Assembly: GCA_041287425.1 (NCBI GenBank)
Contig: JBEULG010000028.1
Coordinates: 55,923 to 119,922 of the forward strand
DNA: 64,000 nucleotides
From: JAFGSI01 sp041287425
GTDB taxonomy: Bacteria > Chloroflexota > Anaerolineae > Anaerolineales > Villigracilaceae
Reading direction: 5' to 3'
Shown here piece by piece: positions 47,515 through 56,397 of this stretch. The translations under genes and the position numbers were made by a program. The notes under the pieces were generated by a model. It saw only the letters and a program-made list of their open reading frames with translations. It ran no database searches and was not told the DNA's origin. Each line of letters begins with the position of its first letter. The first letter of the stretch is position 1.

Positions 47515-48657
47515 TCAAAAATCGAACTCCAGAATGGCTTCCACCACCCGCTCCTGCTCCTCCTGCGTCAGGGCGTTGTGGAACGGCAGGCGGATGAGTT
47601 GGTCGCTGACCCGCTCGGTGACGGGGCAATCGCCTTCCCTGCCGCCAAAGCGCCGTCCCATGTCCGAAAGATGCAGCGGCAGGTAGTGAAAGACGCTGTA
47701 GATGCCGCGCTGGCGCAGGTGGGCGATGAGACCCTGGCGCAGTTCAAGGCTGGGCAGGAGCAGGTAGAACATGTGATAGGCCTGTTCAACATGCGGAGGG
47801 ACATACGGTAACTGCACGTCGTGCGCCTGCGCCCAGCCGGTAAGCGCGGCGTGGTAGAACTCCCACAGGCGTTTGCGGTGCGCCTGGATTTTCTGACGCT
47901 GCTCCAACTGGCCGTAGAGATAGGCGGCCAGGATGTCGGAGGGCAGGTAGGAGGAGCCGATGTCCACCCAGGTGTACTTGTCCACCTGGCCGCGGAAGAA
48001 GCGGCTGCGGTTGGTGCCTTTCTCGCGCAGGATTTCGGCGCGCTCCACCAGCGCCGGGTCATTGATGAGCAGCGCCCCGCCCTCGCCGCAGGAGAAGTTC
48101 TTCGTCTCGTGGAAAGACTGGGAGGCCAGCACCCCAAACGTGCCGAGGTACTTGCCCTTGTACTTGCCGAACAACCCGTGGGCGTTGTCCTCGACCACCC
48201 GGACCCCGCGCCGGTTCGCCGTTTCGAGGAGGACGTCCATCTCGCAGCCGACTCCGGCATAATGCACCGGCACGATGGCTTTGGTGCGCGGCGTGAGCAG
48301 CGCCTCGAGGCGGCTTTCGTCCAGGTTGAGGGTATCAGGGCGGATGTCGGCGAAGACCGGCCGCGCTCCGCGCAGGACGAAGGCGTTGACGGTCGAGACG
48401 AAGGTGAAGGAGGGGAGGATGACCTCGTCGCCGGGGCCGATTTCCAGCAGGAGGGCCATCATCTCCAGGGCATGGGTGCAGGAGGTGGTCAGCAGGACGC
48501 GCGGCACGCCGAGTTCGGCCTCCAGCAGGGCGGCAACCTTCTTGGTGAACGGCCCATCGCCGGAGTGGTGGCCGCTACGGATGGCCTCGGCCACGTATTC
48601 CATCTCCCGGCCGACCGGAACGGGGCGGTTGAAGTCAATTTTGATGGGGTTGTTCAT
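47515..48657 (-). CDS. wecE: dTDP-4-amino-4,6-dideoxy sugar transaminase (WecE-like)
   Basis: 380 residues of the DegT/DnrJ/EryC1 PLP family. Internal-aldimine Lys186 lies in SFHETKNFSCGEGGAL, the PLP aspartate in VVEDNAHG, and SFTFVSTVNAFVLRGARPVFADI is conserved. Closest by eye to RffA/WecE, which makes dTDP-Fuc4N from the RfbB product. The first codons overlap the PLP-fold gene upstream (four bases). Confidence 0.88.
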   Translation of the reverse strand: MNNPIKIDFNRPVPVGREMEYVAEAIRSGHHSGDGPFTKKVAALLEAELGVPRVLLTTSCTHALEMMALLLEIGPGDEVILPSFTFVSTVNAFVLRGARPVFADIRPDTLNLDESRLEALLTPRTKAIVPVHYAGVGCEMDVLLETANRRGVRVVEDNAHGLFGKYKGKYLGTFGVLASQSFHETKNFSCGEGGALLINDPALVERAEILREKGTNRSRFFRGQVDKYTWVDIGSSYLPSDILAAYLYGQLEQRQKIQAHRKRLWEFYHAALTGWAQAHDVQLPYVPPHVEQAYHMFYLLLPSLELRQGLIAHLRQRGIYSVFHYLPLHLSDMGRRFGGREGDCPVTERVSDQLIRLPFHNALTQEEQERVVEAILEFDF

Positions 48658-49598
48658 GCGAGCAGTCTCAAAATGATATCACAGGTCTGTTCGGCCATGG
48701 CCGCGCTGTAGTGATGGTCGTTGAATAGATTGAGGACCTGGGCGGCAAGCGATTCGGCCTGCGGACAAACTCCCGGCGCAAAGACGCCCGCCAGCGAAGC
48801 GTAATGCGCCGAAGCAAAGAGACCCGCCTCGAAAATGGCCTGCCGCGCCTGCTCCCGCTGCGGCAGGCGCAGATTGAAGCGCCAGTTCTGGTAAGCCGGC
48901 GGAAGTTGCGCCCAGGCCGGCAGGCGGGCGGCGTAGATGGCGTTGATTGTGTTGCGATGGGCTTGCGCCTGTTTCAGGCCCTCCGCCAGCCGCCGGCGGT
49001 ACTCGTCCCAGGCAGGCATGTCGCCGCCGCTCTCCAGCCAGTCGCTGTCGGCATAGTGGAATGGCCGGCGGGCAGCGAGGCTTTCCTTGTAGGCCTGTTC
49101 CAGCGCCTTCAAATGTTCCGGCTGAAAAGGGAGAGGGCGCGGTGCGTAGGGCAAATCCGGCCGCAGGAAGGCATAGCCGCCGAAGCCCAAATCCACAATT
49201 TTGGCATAACCGCTGCTGTAGAGCAAGACATCGGCCGGGTGACGCGGCGGCGTCAGGTCTGGCTCGCACAGGCAACGGTCGTCAATGAGCAGCAGGGAGG
49301 GATGGTCCGCCTTGACGGCCGCGAAGAAATCGAACGGCGTGGACGGTTCGCCGTAGGTGTGGGCGTAGAGCAGTCCGCCGAAGCCGCCGCTTTGCAAGCG
49401 GGCGGCGGCCGCCTCGAGGTCCATGTGCAGAGTCGCTGCCGAGATGTCCACGAACTCGAAGGGGACGCCGGCCTTCAGAAAGGTGAGCGGCACAATGGGG
49501 CAGATGTTGGCCGGGAGGAGAAAGGGACGCCGGTCGGCGCGGGCGGTCAGCAGGTGGTAGAGGATGGCCGAGGCGCGCCGCTCGAGGACGAGTTTCAT
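48654..49598 (-). CDS. Short PLP-fold (DegT-related) protein
   Basis: 314 residues from the ATG at 49598. It keeps a likely PLP lysine (YSSGYAKIVDLGFGGYAF) and an aspartate (LLLIDDRCLCEPD), but is shorter than the WecE-like neighbour and lacks its usual N-terminal segment. The C-terminus has small helical elements (HYASLAGVFAPG). It may be a second sugar transaminase or a non-catalytic partner. It is embedded in the deoxysugar operon. Confidence 0.65.
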   Translation of the reverse strand: MKLVLERRASAILYHLLTARADRRPFLLPANICPIVPLTFLKAGVPFEFVDISAATLHMDLEAAAARLQSGGFGGLLYAHTYGEPSTPFDFFAAVKADHPSLLLIDDRCLCEPDLTPPRHPADVLLYSSGYAKIVDLGFGGYAFLRPDLPYAPRPLPFQPEHLKALEQAYKESLAARRPFHYADSDWLESGGDMPAWDEYRRRLAEGLKQAQAHRNTINAIYAARLPAWAQLPPAYQNWRFNLRLPQREQARQAIFEAGLFASAHYASLAGVFAPGVCPQAESLAAQVLNLFNDHHYSAAMAEQTCDIILRLLA

Positions 49599-49606
49599 GG
49601 CCGGAA

Positions 49607-50242
49607 TCAAAGGTCCTTGCGGACGAGGATGGTGAAATCGTACAGGCCGTAATCGTGCAGCAAGGCCACGTTGCGGGAGAAATGGCGTTTGCAATGATCG
49701 AAGTAGAAGAGCGGGTCGCCGTAGTACAGGTCGGGGCGTTGGGCCATGCGTTCGGGGTCGGAATATTTGGTCAACATGTTGAAGGAGAATCCCTTCGAAC
49801 ACAAGCGGTTCATGTTGTCCAGCGTGCGGAGGGTGAAGTCGCGCCAATCTTCGTAAGAGGCATCCATCTTGATGTTGAAGATGGCCCCCGCCAGGAGATA
49901 GTCGGCAGGCGGGACCTCGTGTTCGTCGGTGGTGAAATGGGCGTTGGGAAAATCCTGGTGGGTTTCGCGGCCGGCGACGACCATCTTCTCGATGATGTCC
50001 ACGCCCCAATATTCGAACTGCCAGCCCTTGGCATGCAGGAAATCGAACATCGCCCCGTAGCCACAGCCGTAATCGAGGACGGTGAACGGGCGGGACGGGT
50101 CAATGACCTTGACCAGTTGCTCGAAACGAATCGCCTGCGCCTCGGGGCCGTTGTAGTCCACGCCCTGAGGGGTGGCGCCGAATTGTTCCAGTTTGCCGGC
50201 AAAGTAGTCGTTCAGTTTACGCAAGGTATCTTCGAGGCTCAT
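49607..50242 (-). CDS. SAM-dependent methyltransferase
   Basis: 211 residues, class I. SAM motif VLDYGCGYGAMFDFL, followed by WGVDIIEKMV and an acidic motif II region (DYLLAGAIFNI). Its position in the sugar cluster suggests modification of the amino sugar (N- or O-methylation). It overlaps the WbqC-like gene by ATGA. Confidence 0.82.
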   Translation of the reverse strand: MSLEDTLRKLNDYFAGKLEQFGATPQGVDYNGPEAQAIRFEQLVKVIDPSRPFTVLDYGCGYGAMFDFLHAKGWQFEYWGVDIIEKMVVAGRETHQDFPNAHFTTDEHEVPPADYLLAGAIFNIKMDASYEDWRDFTLRTLDNMNRLCSKGFSFNMLTKYSDPERMAQRPDLYYGDPLFYFDHCKRHFSRNVALLHDYGLYDFTILVRKDL

Positions 50243-50943
50243 GATTTTTTCTCTTTTCCGATGATGTAATCGAGCGCCTGCGGGCCGGTCATGAACAACA
50301 AATCCAGAATGCTGACATGTGGGTCATAGGGCGGATACAACTGAGGGTACTCCGGATAATCATATTCAATGTAGTCGAAGGGAATGCCGGCGGCGGCGAA
50401 CTTTTCCGGCTCGATGTACTCTCTGGCCGACGGGCCGCTCAAGTAGTGGGTCGCGCCGACGCGTTGGAGGATTTGAATCAGCCGGTCGGTCTTCTCGCCG
50501 CTGATGCCGTCCAGTTCGCTGGAGCGCAGGAAGCGGGTGTGGGTGATGCCCAATTGGCGCGCCAGGGCAATCGTCAGTTCGATGGTGAAATCGGCCAGGA
50601 AGCGGTCGCGCCGCTGATAGAAAGGTTCGAGGAAGTCGGCATAGCGGCGGAAATAGGGCGCCCGGCCATAGGCGAAAGTCAGCGCCTTCCAGTGATTCTT
50701 CGCCCACGGCTTCGACCAATCAATCTCAATTTCGCGAATCAGGCGTCCCTGCGTCACCCCGGCGCTGTGCACCGGGATGGTCAGCCATTGCTTGCCCTGG
50801 GCAGTCTTGATTTGATTGCGGTTACGCCAGCCGTGCTTATCGTACTGCACGTCGTCATAGAAGATGAATAAATCTGCCCGATAAATCTGGTCGAAGACGC
50901 CGCGCCAGGGGAGGTAGGAGGGCTGAAGGATGACGACGTTCAC
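50239..50943 (-). CDS. WbqC-like family protein
   Basis: 234 residues from a GTG at 50943 that overlaps the glycosyltransferase stop (GTGA). The family signature VVILQPSYLPWRGVFDQIYRAD and the FYDDVQYDKHGWRNRN segment are clear. WbqC-like proteins occur in O-antigen and capsule clusters, commonly with amino-sugar N-acylation or amino-acid decoration; the reaction is unproven. Confidence 0.88.
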   Translation of the reverse strand: MNVVILQPSYLPWRGVFDQIYRADLFIFYDDVQYDKHGWRNRNQIKTAQGKQWLTIPVHSAGVTQGRLIREIEIDWSKPWAKNHWKALTFAYGRAPYFRRYADFLEPFYQRRDRFLADFTIELTIALARQLGITHTRFLRSSELDGISGEKTDRLIQILQRVGATHYLSGPSAREYIEPEKFAAAGIPFDYIEYDYPEYPQLYPPYDPHVSILDLLFMTGPQALDYIIGKEKKS

Positions 50944-51860
50944 CGTTCCATCCCCACCTGCCCGGCGACGACATAGGGCGGCCGATCCATGATACGGTCG
51001 AACATGCGCGCCAGGTACTCGCCGAAGATGCCGAGGGCGAACAGTTGCGTCCCGCCGAAGATGGAGATAATCGAGGCCAGGAAAGGGAAGCCCGGCAGGC
51101 TGCCGGCCGCGAAGTAAATCGCCAGCACATACACCAGCACCGCCAGTCCAAAGAGGGTCATGAAAAACCCCAGCCAGGAGGCAAAACGCAGCGGCGCAGT
51201 GCTGAAGCCGGTCAGAATCAGAATCGCGGCCTTGACCAGCGCCCCAAAGCGGTAATTTGAGGGCCGGTCGGCGGCCTCGATATCCACCTGCACCGAGGTG
51301 AAACGGCTGGTGCCCCACGAGAGCAGCACATCCAGGGTCAGCGAGGGGCTGCGAAAATTGACAAAGGCCTCGCGCAAAGCGGTGCGAAAAGCGCGAAAAG
51401 CAGAGATGTTGCGCACCGAGGGCACGCCCATCACCCGCGCCAGGATGATTTTGATGGCGCGCGTCATCCAGTTGCGCCACCAGACCTGCGGCAATTTCTT
51501 CGGCGCCCCATAGACCACATCGTAGCCCTTCTCCAGTTCGGCCAACAGGACGGGGATTTCTTCCGGCGGGTGCTGGAGGTCGTCGTCCATGGTGACGCAA
51601 ATCTGGTAGCGGGCCGCCCGCACCCCGCACAGGGTGGCATTGTGCTGGCCGTAGTTGCGCATCAGACGGAGGCCGCGCACCCAGGCATATCTTTCGGCCA
51701 GGCGGCAGATGACCGCCCAACTGTCATCCGGGCTATCATCATTGACCAGGATGACCTCGTATTCTTCGGCCAGGGCGGGCAGCACCTTCGCCAGCCGTTC
51801 CAGCAGGGGAACGAGGGTCTCCTGGCCACGATAGACGGGGATGACGATCGAACAGTTCAT
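50940..51860 (-). CDS. Glycosyltransferase family 2 with C-terminal membrane helices
   Basis: 306 residues. GT-A fold: SIVIPVYRGQETL, VNDDSPDDSW, and the metal motif M-D-D-D-L-Q. Two C-terminal helices (~230-260 and ~268-290) resemble undecaprenyl-phosphate sugar transferases (ArnC/GtrB). It probably moves the cluster's deoxy-amino sugar to a lipid carrier. It is first in the cluster, followed by WbqC-like, methyltransferase and transaminase genes. Confidence 0.88.
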   Translation of the reverse strand: MNCSIVIPVYRGQETLVPLLERLAKVLPALAEEYEVILVNDDSPDDSWAVICRLAERYAWVRGLRLMRNYGQHNATLCGVRAARYQICVTMDDDLQHPPEEIPVLLAELEKGYDVVYGAPKKLPQVWWRNWMTRAIKIILARVMGVPSVRNISAFRAFRTALREAFVNFRSPSLTLDVLLSWGTSRFTSVQVDIEAADRPSNYRFGALVKAAILILTGFSTAPLRFASWLGFFMTLFGLAVLVYVLAIYFAAGSLPGFPFLASIISIFGGTQLFALGIFGEYLARMFDRIMDRPPYVVAGQVGMER

Positions 51861-51887
51861 CGGCGCAATTTTACTCCAGACGGGCGT

Positions 51888-53423
51888 TCACAAACGGACC
51901 CCGTGCCGGGCCGCCAGGATTTGGGCGAGGCGCGCCTCCTCGGCTTGTCTCTGCGCCGCGTCCCAGCCTAAGGCCTCGCCCAGCCAGGCAGCAAGTTGCT
52001 CCACCCGCGCCCGCGTCAGTTGTCCCAGGTAGCCGAGCAGGGTACGGCGCAACAGGAGGTCATCGAGATGGACGATTTTTTCGCGCCGCGCCATGGTAAG
52101 AACTTCCTCGCGGGTGTAGTCGGGCGTGGTCTTCAGCGCGGCGGCGTTGACGCCCAGGCCGATGGGCAGGGACTTCGTATCCGCCCGGCGCGTTCGGCCA
52201 AGGAGGGCGAGGACGCGGTCGGTGACCTGCTCGGAGAAGGCGCGGAAGGAGGTCCATTTGCCGCCCACCAGCGAGAGGAGCGGGATTCCGTCCAGGCTAT
52301 CTTCGCGGATGTGGTGGTCGCGGGTAATCTGGCCGGTGGTCTTGGCCGAGCCGGTGTAAGCCAGTGGGCGGACGCCGGAGAAGCGGAAGACAATCTGCTC
52401 GCGGCGGACGGGGATATCGGGGAAGACGCGGCCGACCATGTCGAGGAAATAGTCCACTTCTTCTTCGGTGCAGCGGGCCGAATCGGGGTCCTCGATGGGC
52501 AGGTCGGAGGTGCCGATCATGACCTTGTCGAAGAGGGGGAAGATGAGCACGATGCGCCCATCCTTGTTCTCGAAGAAGAATTCGTGGTCGCCGATGGCGG
52601 CGCGCAGTTCGGGGTTGTCGAGGACGAGGTGCGAGCCTTTGGTCGGGCCGAGGTAGTGGGTCGGCAGGCCGAGGGCGCGGTTGGCGAGGTCTATCCACGG
52701 GCCGGCGGCGTTGACGATGATTTTGGGTCGAACGTCGAAGGTTGAACCGGTCAGTTCGTCGCGCAGGGTGACGGTCTGCCCCGCCGCGCCGACCAGCGAG
52801 ACATAGTTGAGGGCGCGGGCGTGCGGGCCTTCGGCCTCGGCATCCAGGACGAGTTCGAGTGCCAGGCGTTCGGGCGAGAGCAAGAGGCCGTCATAGTAGG
52901 TAGCAGCGTAACGGATGCGCGGGTTGAGGCGGGGAAAGCGTTGCAGCGCCTTGCGGCGCGGCTCGAAGACGTGGCGCGGCACAACGCGGTTCTTGCCGGT
53001 GTAGGCATCGTAGAGCATCAGGCCGAGTTTGATGACCAGGGCGCCGCGTTCGGCGGGTTTTTCCAGCAGGCCGAGGAACTTGAGCGGGGCGTTGAGCAGG
53101 CCGGAGAAAATTTTGAAGATGGGGATGGTGGTCGGGAGCGGTTTGACCAGGGTAGGAGCGTTTTGGATGAGGCGGTTGCGCTCCTGCACGGCCTCACGCA
53201 CCAGGCGGAACTCGCCGTTCTCCAGGTAGCGGATGCCGCCGTGCGCCATGCGCGAGGAGGCCGCGCTGGCCCCGGCGCAGAAATCGCCGCGGTCAATGAG
53301 CAGCACGTCCACGCCGTTGAGCGCCAGGTCGCGGAACGTGCCGATGCCGTTGATGCCCGCCCCGATGATGAGCACTTCGGGAGGGCGGGATTGGAGGGAT
53401 GCGAGAATTTCACTTCTATTCAC
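51888..53423 (-). CDS. glpD: Glycerol-3-phosphate dehydrogenase
   Basis: 511 residues, FAD-dependent. FAD motif I-G-A-G-I-N-G-I-G, RGDFCAGASAASSRMAHGGIRYLENGE, and SGVRPLAYTG with the C-terminal helical domain. No iron-sulfur segment is present. It oxidises glycerol-3-phosphate at the membrane. A hairpin-like operator candidate lies between the -10 box and the start codon. Confidence 0.92.
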   Translation of the reverse strand: MNRSEILASLQSRPPEVLIIGAGINGIGTFRDLALNGVDVLLIDRGDFCAGASAASSRMAHGGIRYLENGEFRLVREAVQERNRLIQNAPTLVKPLPTTIPIFKIFSGLLNAPLKFLGLLEKPAERGALVIKLGLMLYDAYTGKNRVVPRHVFEPRRKALQRFPRLNPRIRYAATYYDGLLLSPERLALELVLDAEAEGPHARALNYVSLVGAAGQTVTLRDELTGSTFDVRPKIIVNAAGPWIDLANRALGLPTHYLGPTKGSHLVLDNPELRAAIGDHEFFFENKDGRIVLIFPLFDKVMIGTSDLPIEDPDSARCTEEEVDYFLDMVGRVFPDIPVRREQIVFRFSGVRPLAYTGSAKTTGQITRDHHIREDSLDGIPLLSLVGGKWTSFRAFSEQVTDRVLALLGRTRRADTKSLPIGLGVNAAALKTTPDYTREEVLTMARREKIVHLDDLLLRRTLLGYLGQLTRARVEQLAAWLGEALGWDAAQRQAEEARLAQILAARHGVRL

Positions 53424-53482
53424 AAGCGTATCTCCTCACGCTTAGGGGCGTAAATAGTTGATAAGGAGGCGTGGCGGTGTAA

Positions 53483-53500
53483 TTTTGGTTGAGGCCAAAA
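53483..53500. promoter_or_regulatory. Palindrome upstream of glpD
   Basis: TTTTGG-TTGAGG-CCAAAA, with further partial symmetry GTG/CAC outside. It lies about 60 bases before the glpD start and just downstream of a minus-strand TATAAT (53526-53521). It may be a repressor site or an RNA hairpin. Confidence 0.4.
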
Positions 53501-53520
53501 CACCCGTTCACGCCCGACAC

Positions 53521-53526
53521 ATTATA
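53521..53526 (-). promoter_or_regulatory. -10 box of glpD
   Basis: TATAAT on the minus strand, about 97 bases before the glpD ATG. No good -35 box was found. The rest of the 53424-53780 gap is GC-rich and shows only the palindrome and the repeat at 53718. Confidence 0.4.
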
Positions 53527-53717
53527 CCGTGTTGAGCACTGAGCCGGCGAGGCGTCTCTCCGTCAGCCCGCCCCTGGCCGTCGCCGCCCTCCGCTCTGGG
53601 CATCATTAGGGGGTACGAGGCGGATAAAAAGCATGTACAATTGGCGGAGAAGAAAATTTCACAAGCGTCGCGGCTGTGATTGAGCAATGAGGCCGAACAA
53701 AATCGATCGGGCCGCAA

Positions 53718-53763
53718 AACTTCGTGCTCCGTGGTGAGTCCTTTCGTAACCTTCGTGTTTGAA
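53718..53763. repeat. CTTCGTG-type dispersed repeat, copy 2
   Basis: Contains AACTTCGTG, TCCTTTCGTAACC, CTTCGTGTTTGAACC, matching the right half of 14570-14655 (ACTTCGTG, ACCTTTGTG, ACCTTCGTG, GTGTTTAAACC). It ends 18 bases before the herA start. Confidence 0.5.
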
Positions 53764-53780
53764 CCAACTTATGGTGAACT

Positions 53781-55466
53781 ATGACAAATACTCCTACCCC
53801 CATCGCTTACATCGTCGGCGGCGGACTGAAAGAGTCCTTCCGTGCCCGGCTCACCGTCCCCGCGCAGGAGGTGCAGGAGGGCGCCTTCGTGGTGGTCGAG
53901 AGCGGCGAGTGGCTGTTCTACGGCCTGGTCACCGACCTGCAACTGGGCGCCACCGACCCGCGCTTTGCTGACGAGCAGAGCGAGGCGCGCCTGCCGCCCG
54001 CCCTCGCCCGCGCCCTGCACGGTCAGACGCTCTACACCAACCTCGAAATCCTGCCCGCCCTGATGCTCGAACGCGGCCCGGAGCCGGGGACGCCGGAGTA
54101 CGCGGCCTGGGCAAAGGAAAAGGCCGAACATCGGCCGCGCCCGCGCCCGGTCAAGACCGTGCCGCCGCACCATGCCCCGGTCCGCCTGGCGACGGCAGGC
54201 GATATTGACGAAATCTACCACGGCGACTTCGTCATCGGCTATACCCGCGAACAAGGTCACCCCATCCGCATTGACCTGGATACCTTCGTCCAGCGCTCGG
54301 CGGGCGTCTTCGGGGCGACCGGCACGGGCAAATCGTTCCTGACCCGCCTGCTGCTGGCCGGGCTGATGCACAAGGGCAAGGCCGCCGTGTTGGTCTTCGA
54401 CATGCACAACGAGTACGGCTTCGACGACGTCGCCTCCGACACGGGCGAGAAGGTGACCGGCCTGAAGACCAAGTTCGCCAGCCGCGTGCGGGTGGTCGGC
54501 CTCGGACCGAAGGCGCTGATTCGGGGAAACGCGCCGGACTTCAACCTGGAGATTGCCGCCGCCGAGATTACCCCCGCCGACATCGAACTACTGACCGGCG
54601 AACTCAACCTGCGCGAGACCGCCCCGACCGTCCTGCACGCCCTGGAGCATAGCCTGGGGCGCGACTGGTTTGCCAAATTCAAGGCGATGAACCGCCAGGA
54701 GGTCGAAATCGAGGATGAGCGCGGCAAGACGAAGCGCGTCCCGCATCCCGAAAGCGTCGCCGCCTGGGCCAACGCGCACGGCGTCCACGTGATGGCGGCC
54801 GAGGCGCTGCACGACAAACTGCGCCGCCTGTTCGACAAGCCCTACATCGTCGAGCAGCCCGCTGCCGATTCGGTCGGCGAAATCGTCCGCTCGCTGGAGG
54901 CCGGGCGGCATGTCATCCTGTCCTTTGGACAGTTCGAGAGCGACCTGGATTACCTCTTCGTCTCCAACCTACTGACGCGCAAAATCCGCCAGGTGTGGGA
55001 GCGCAAGACCAACGCCTACCGCTCCAGCGGCCAGGACGAGCCGCGGCAACTGGTCATCGTGCTGGAGGAGGCACACAAACTGCTCAACCGCGAGATGGCC
55101 GCCCAGACGACCTTTGCCAGCATCGCCCGCGAAATGCGCAAGTACTACGTCACCCTGCTCATCGTGGACCAGCGCCCGTCGCAGATTTACGACGAGGTCA
55201 TGTCGCAGTTGGGGACGCGCATCTCCGGCTGGCTGGGCGACGAGGACGACATCCACGCCGTCCTTTCGGGGCTTTCGGGCCGCGAGGCGCTGCGCGGCAT
55301 GCTGGCGCGGCTGCAGCCGAAGGAGGAGGTGCTGCTCCTGGGCTGGGGCGTGCCGATGCCGCTGCCGGTGCGCTCACGCCGCTACGATGACAATTTCTGG
55401 CGCGAGTTGCTCGGCGTCAGCGGCAAGAAGGACGAGGCGCAGATTTTGAAGGAGTTGGGATATTGA
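53781..55466 (+). CDS. herA: HerA-like DNA translocase/helicase
   Basis: 561 residues. An N-terminal HAS barrel (~1-95) is followed by a FtsK/HerA ATPase core (DUF87): Walker A G-A-T-G-T-G-K-S (178-185), a Walker B/catalytic segment VIVLEEAHKLLN, the arginine-finger region and the TSPS-like LLIVDQRPSQIYDEVMSQLGTR. It forms hexamers that move DNA for NurA-type nucleases. Its last 189 bp are repeated at 57257-57445 after two inserted genes; this copy's final residues (LLGVSGKKDEAQ) differ slightly from the other copy. Confidence 0.9.
   Translation: MTNTPTPIAYIVGGGLKESFRARLTVPAQEVQEGAFVVVESGEWLFYGLVTDLQLGATDPRFADEQSEARLPPALARALHGQTLYTNLEILPALMLERGPEPGTPEYAAWAKEKAEHRPRPRPVKTVPPHHAPVRLATAGDIDEIYHGDFVIGYTREQGHPIRIDLDTFVQRSAGVFGATGTGKSFLTRLLLAGLMHKGKAAVLVFDMHNEYGFDDVASDTGEKVTGLKTKFASRVRVVGLGPKALIRGNAPDFNLEIAAAEITPADIELLTGELNLRETAPTVLHALEHSLGRDWFAKFKAMNRQEVEIEDERGKTKRVPHPESVAAWANAHGVHVMAAEALHDKLRRLFDKPYIVEQPAADSVGEIVRSLEAGRHVILSFGQFESDLDYLFVSNLLTRKIRQVWERKTNAYRSSGQDEPRQLVIVLEEAHKLLNREMAAQTTFASIAREMRKYYVTLLIVDQRPSQIYDEVMSQLGTRISGWLGDEDDIHAVLSGLSGREALRGMLARLQPKEEVLLLGWGVPMPLPVRSRRYDDNFWRELLGVSGKKDEAQILKELGY
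55278..55466 (+). repeat. Direct repeat, left copy: herA 3' end
   Basis: 189 bp from GGCCGCGAGG through the herA stop. It aligns without gaps to 57257-57445 with 8 mismatches. The first 132 bp are identical; seven of the eight mismatches fall in 55410-55424. Spacing between copies is 1,979 bp. Confidence 0.95.
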
Positions 55467-55475
55467 AAATTGTTG

Positions 55476-55481
55476 TATAAT
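55476..55481 (+). promoter_or_regulatory. -10 box of the inserted gene pair
   Basis: A perfect TATAAT 10 bases after the herA stop and 32 bases before the ATG at 55514. No strong -35 box is seen. It would let the two cargo genes be expressed independently of herA. Confidence 0.45.
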
Positions 55482-55513
55482 GAATGCAAACATAAGTTCT
55501 ATTTTGATAAGCC

Positions 55514-56389
55514 ATGTTTTACCGGCAAAAGATTCTCCTGGCCCTCATTGAAACCTTCGGCGGCAGACTGAAACGAACAGACTGCGAGAAATTACTGTTT
55601 CTGTTTTGCCAAAACACTGGGCAGAACTACTATGACTTCTTCCCTTACCGTTACGGCGGTTTTAGCCTGATCTCCTACCACGATAAAAATGTGTTGACAA
55701 AGAACGGCTGGTTGGGTGAAGATGATGACTTTGTCCTTGTTAAAAGCGATTCCATGCTGCCACAATTGAGGCCGGGGGATCGGCAAGCCCTTACAGCCCT
55801 ACAAAGAGAAGTCACAACGCTGGGGGATGAATTAATCAGAAAAGCCTATTTGCAATATCCTTATTTTGCATGCAAAAGTGAGATTGTATCTCGTGTACTG
55901 GCCACCTGTGAGGTTGAAGAAATTCGCCGTTCCTGGACGTTTGATACCACACCTTGTCTGTTTACCATTGGCTATGAAGGGCTATCCATTGATGCTTTTC
56001 TCAATAAACTGATTGCGAATAACATCCAGGCGCTTGTTGATGTGCGCAACAATCCCTTCTCAATGAAATTCGGCTTTTCTAATCCACAGTTTCAAAAGTA
56101 TGTGGAGAGAGTTGGCCTGTGTTACTATCACTTACCGGAATTGGGAATCCCATCTGCGTTACGGAAAGGGCTGGATGGCCCCGATGCGTATCGCCGGCTT
56201 TTTGCCTACTACGAAGCGCATATCCTGCCCCATCACACTGTGTCGTTAAAGCGCCTTCAACACTTACTGCAAGAGCATGGACGTATCGCTTTGACCTGCT
56301 TCGAAGCAAATCCCACGTCTTGTCATCGGCATAAAATCACTTCTCACCTGGCGGATGGTGGACTTGCAACCCCAATCATCCATTTGTAA
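55514..56389 (+). CDS. DUF488 protein with N-terminal Panacea-like domain
   Basis: 291 residues. The N-terminal ~110 residues (FYRQKILLALIETFGG, CEKLLFLFCQ, YDFFPYRYGGFS, LTKNGWL) look like the Panacea/SocA-type antitoxin-chaperone fold. Residues ~155-285 are DUF488: FTIGYEGLSIDAFLNKL, DVRNNPFSMKFGFS, YHLPELGIPS and CFEANPTSCHRHKITSHL, with the conserved cysteine, histidine and arginine pattern. The fusion and its paired neighbour suggest a defence or stress module, but no function is established. Base and codon use are AT-richer than the flanks. Confidence 0.75.
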   Translation: MFYRQKILLALIETFGGRLKRTDCEKLLFLFCQNTGQNYYDFFPYRYGGFSLISYHDKNVLTKNGWLGEDDDFVLVKSDSMLPQLRPGDRQALTALQREVTTLGDELIRKAYLQYPYFACKSEIVSRVLATCEVEEIRRSWTFDTTPCLFTIGYEGLSIDAFLNKLIANNIQALVDVRNNPFSMKFGFSNPQFQKYVERVGLCYYHLPELGIPSALRKGLDGPDAYRRLFAYYEAHILPHHTVSLKRLQHLLQEHGRIALTCFEANPTSCHRHKITSHLADGGLATPIIHL

Positions 56390-56397
56390 GAGGGGAC

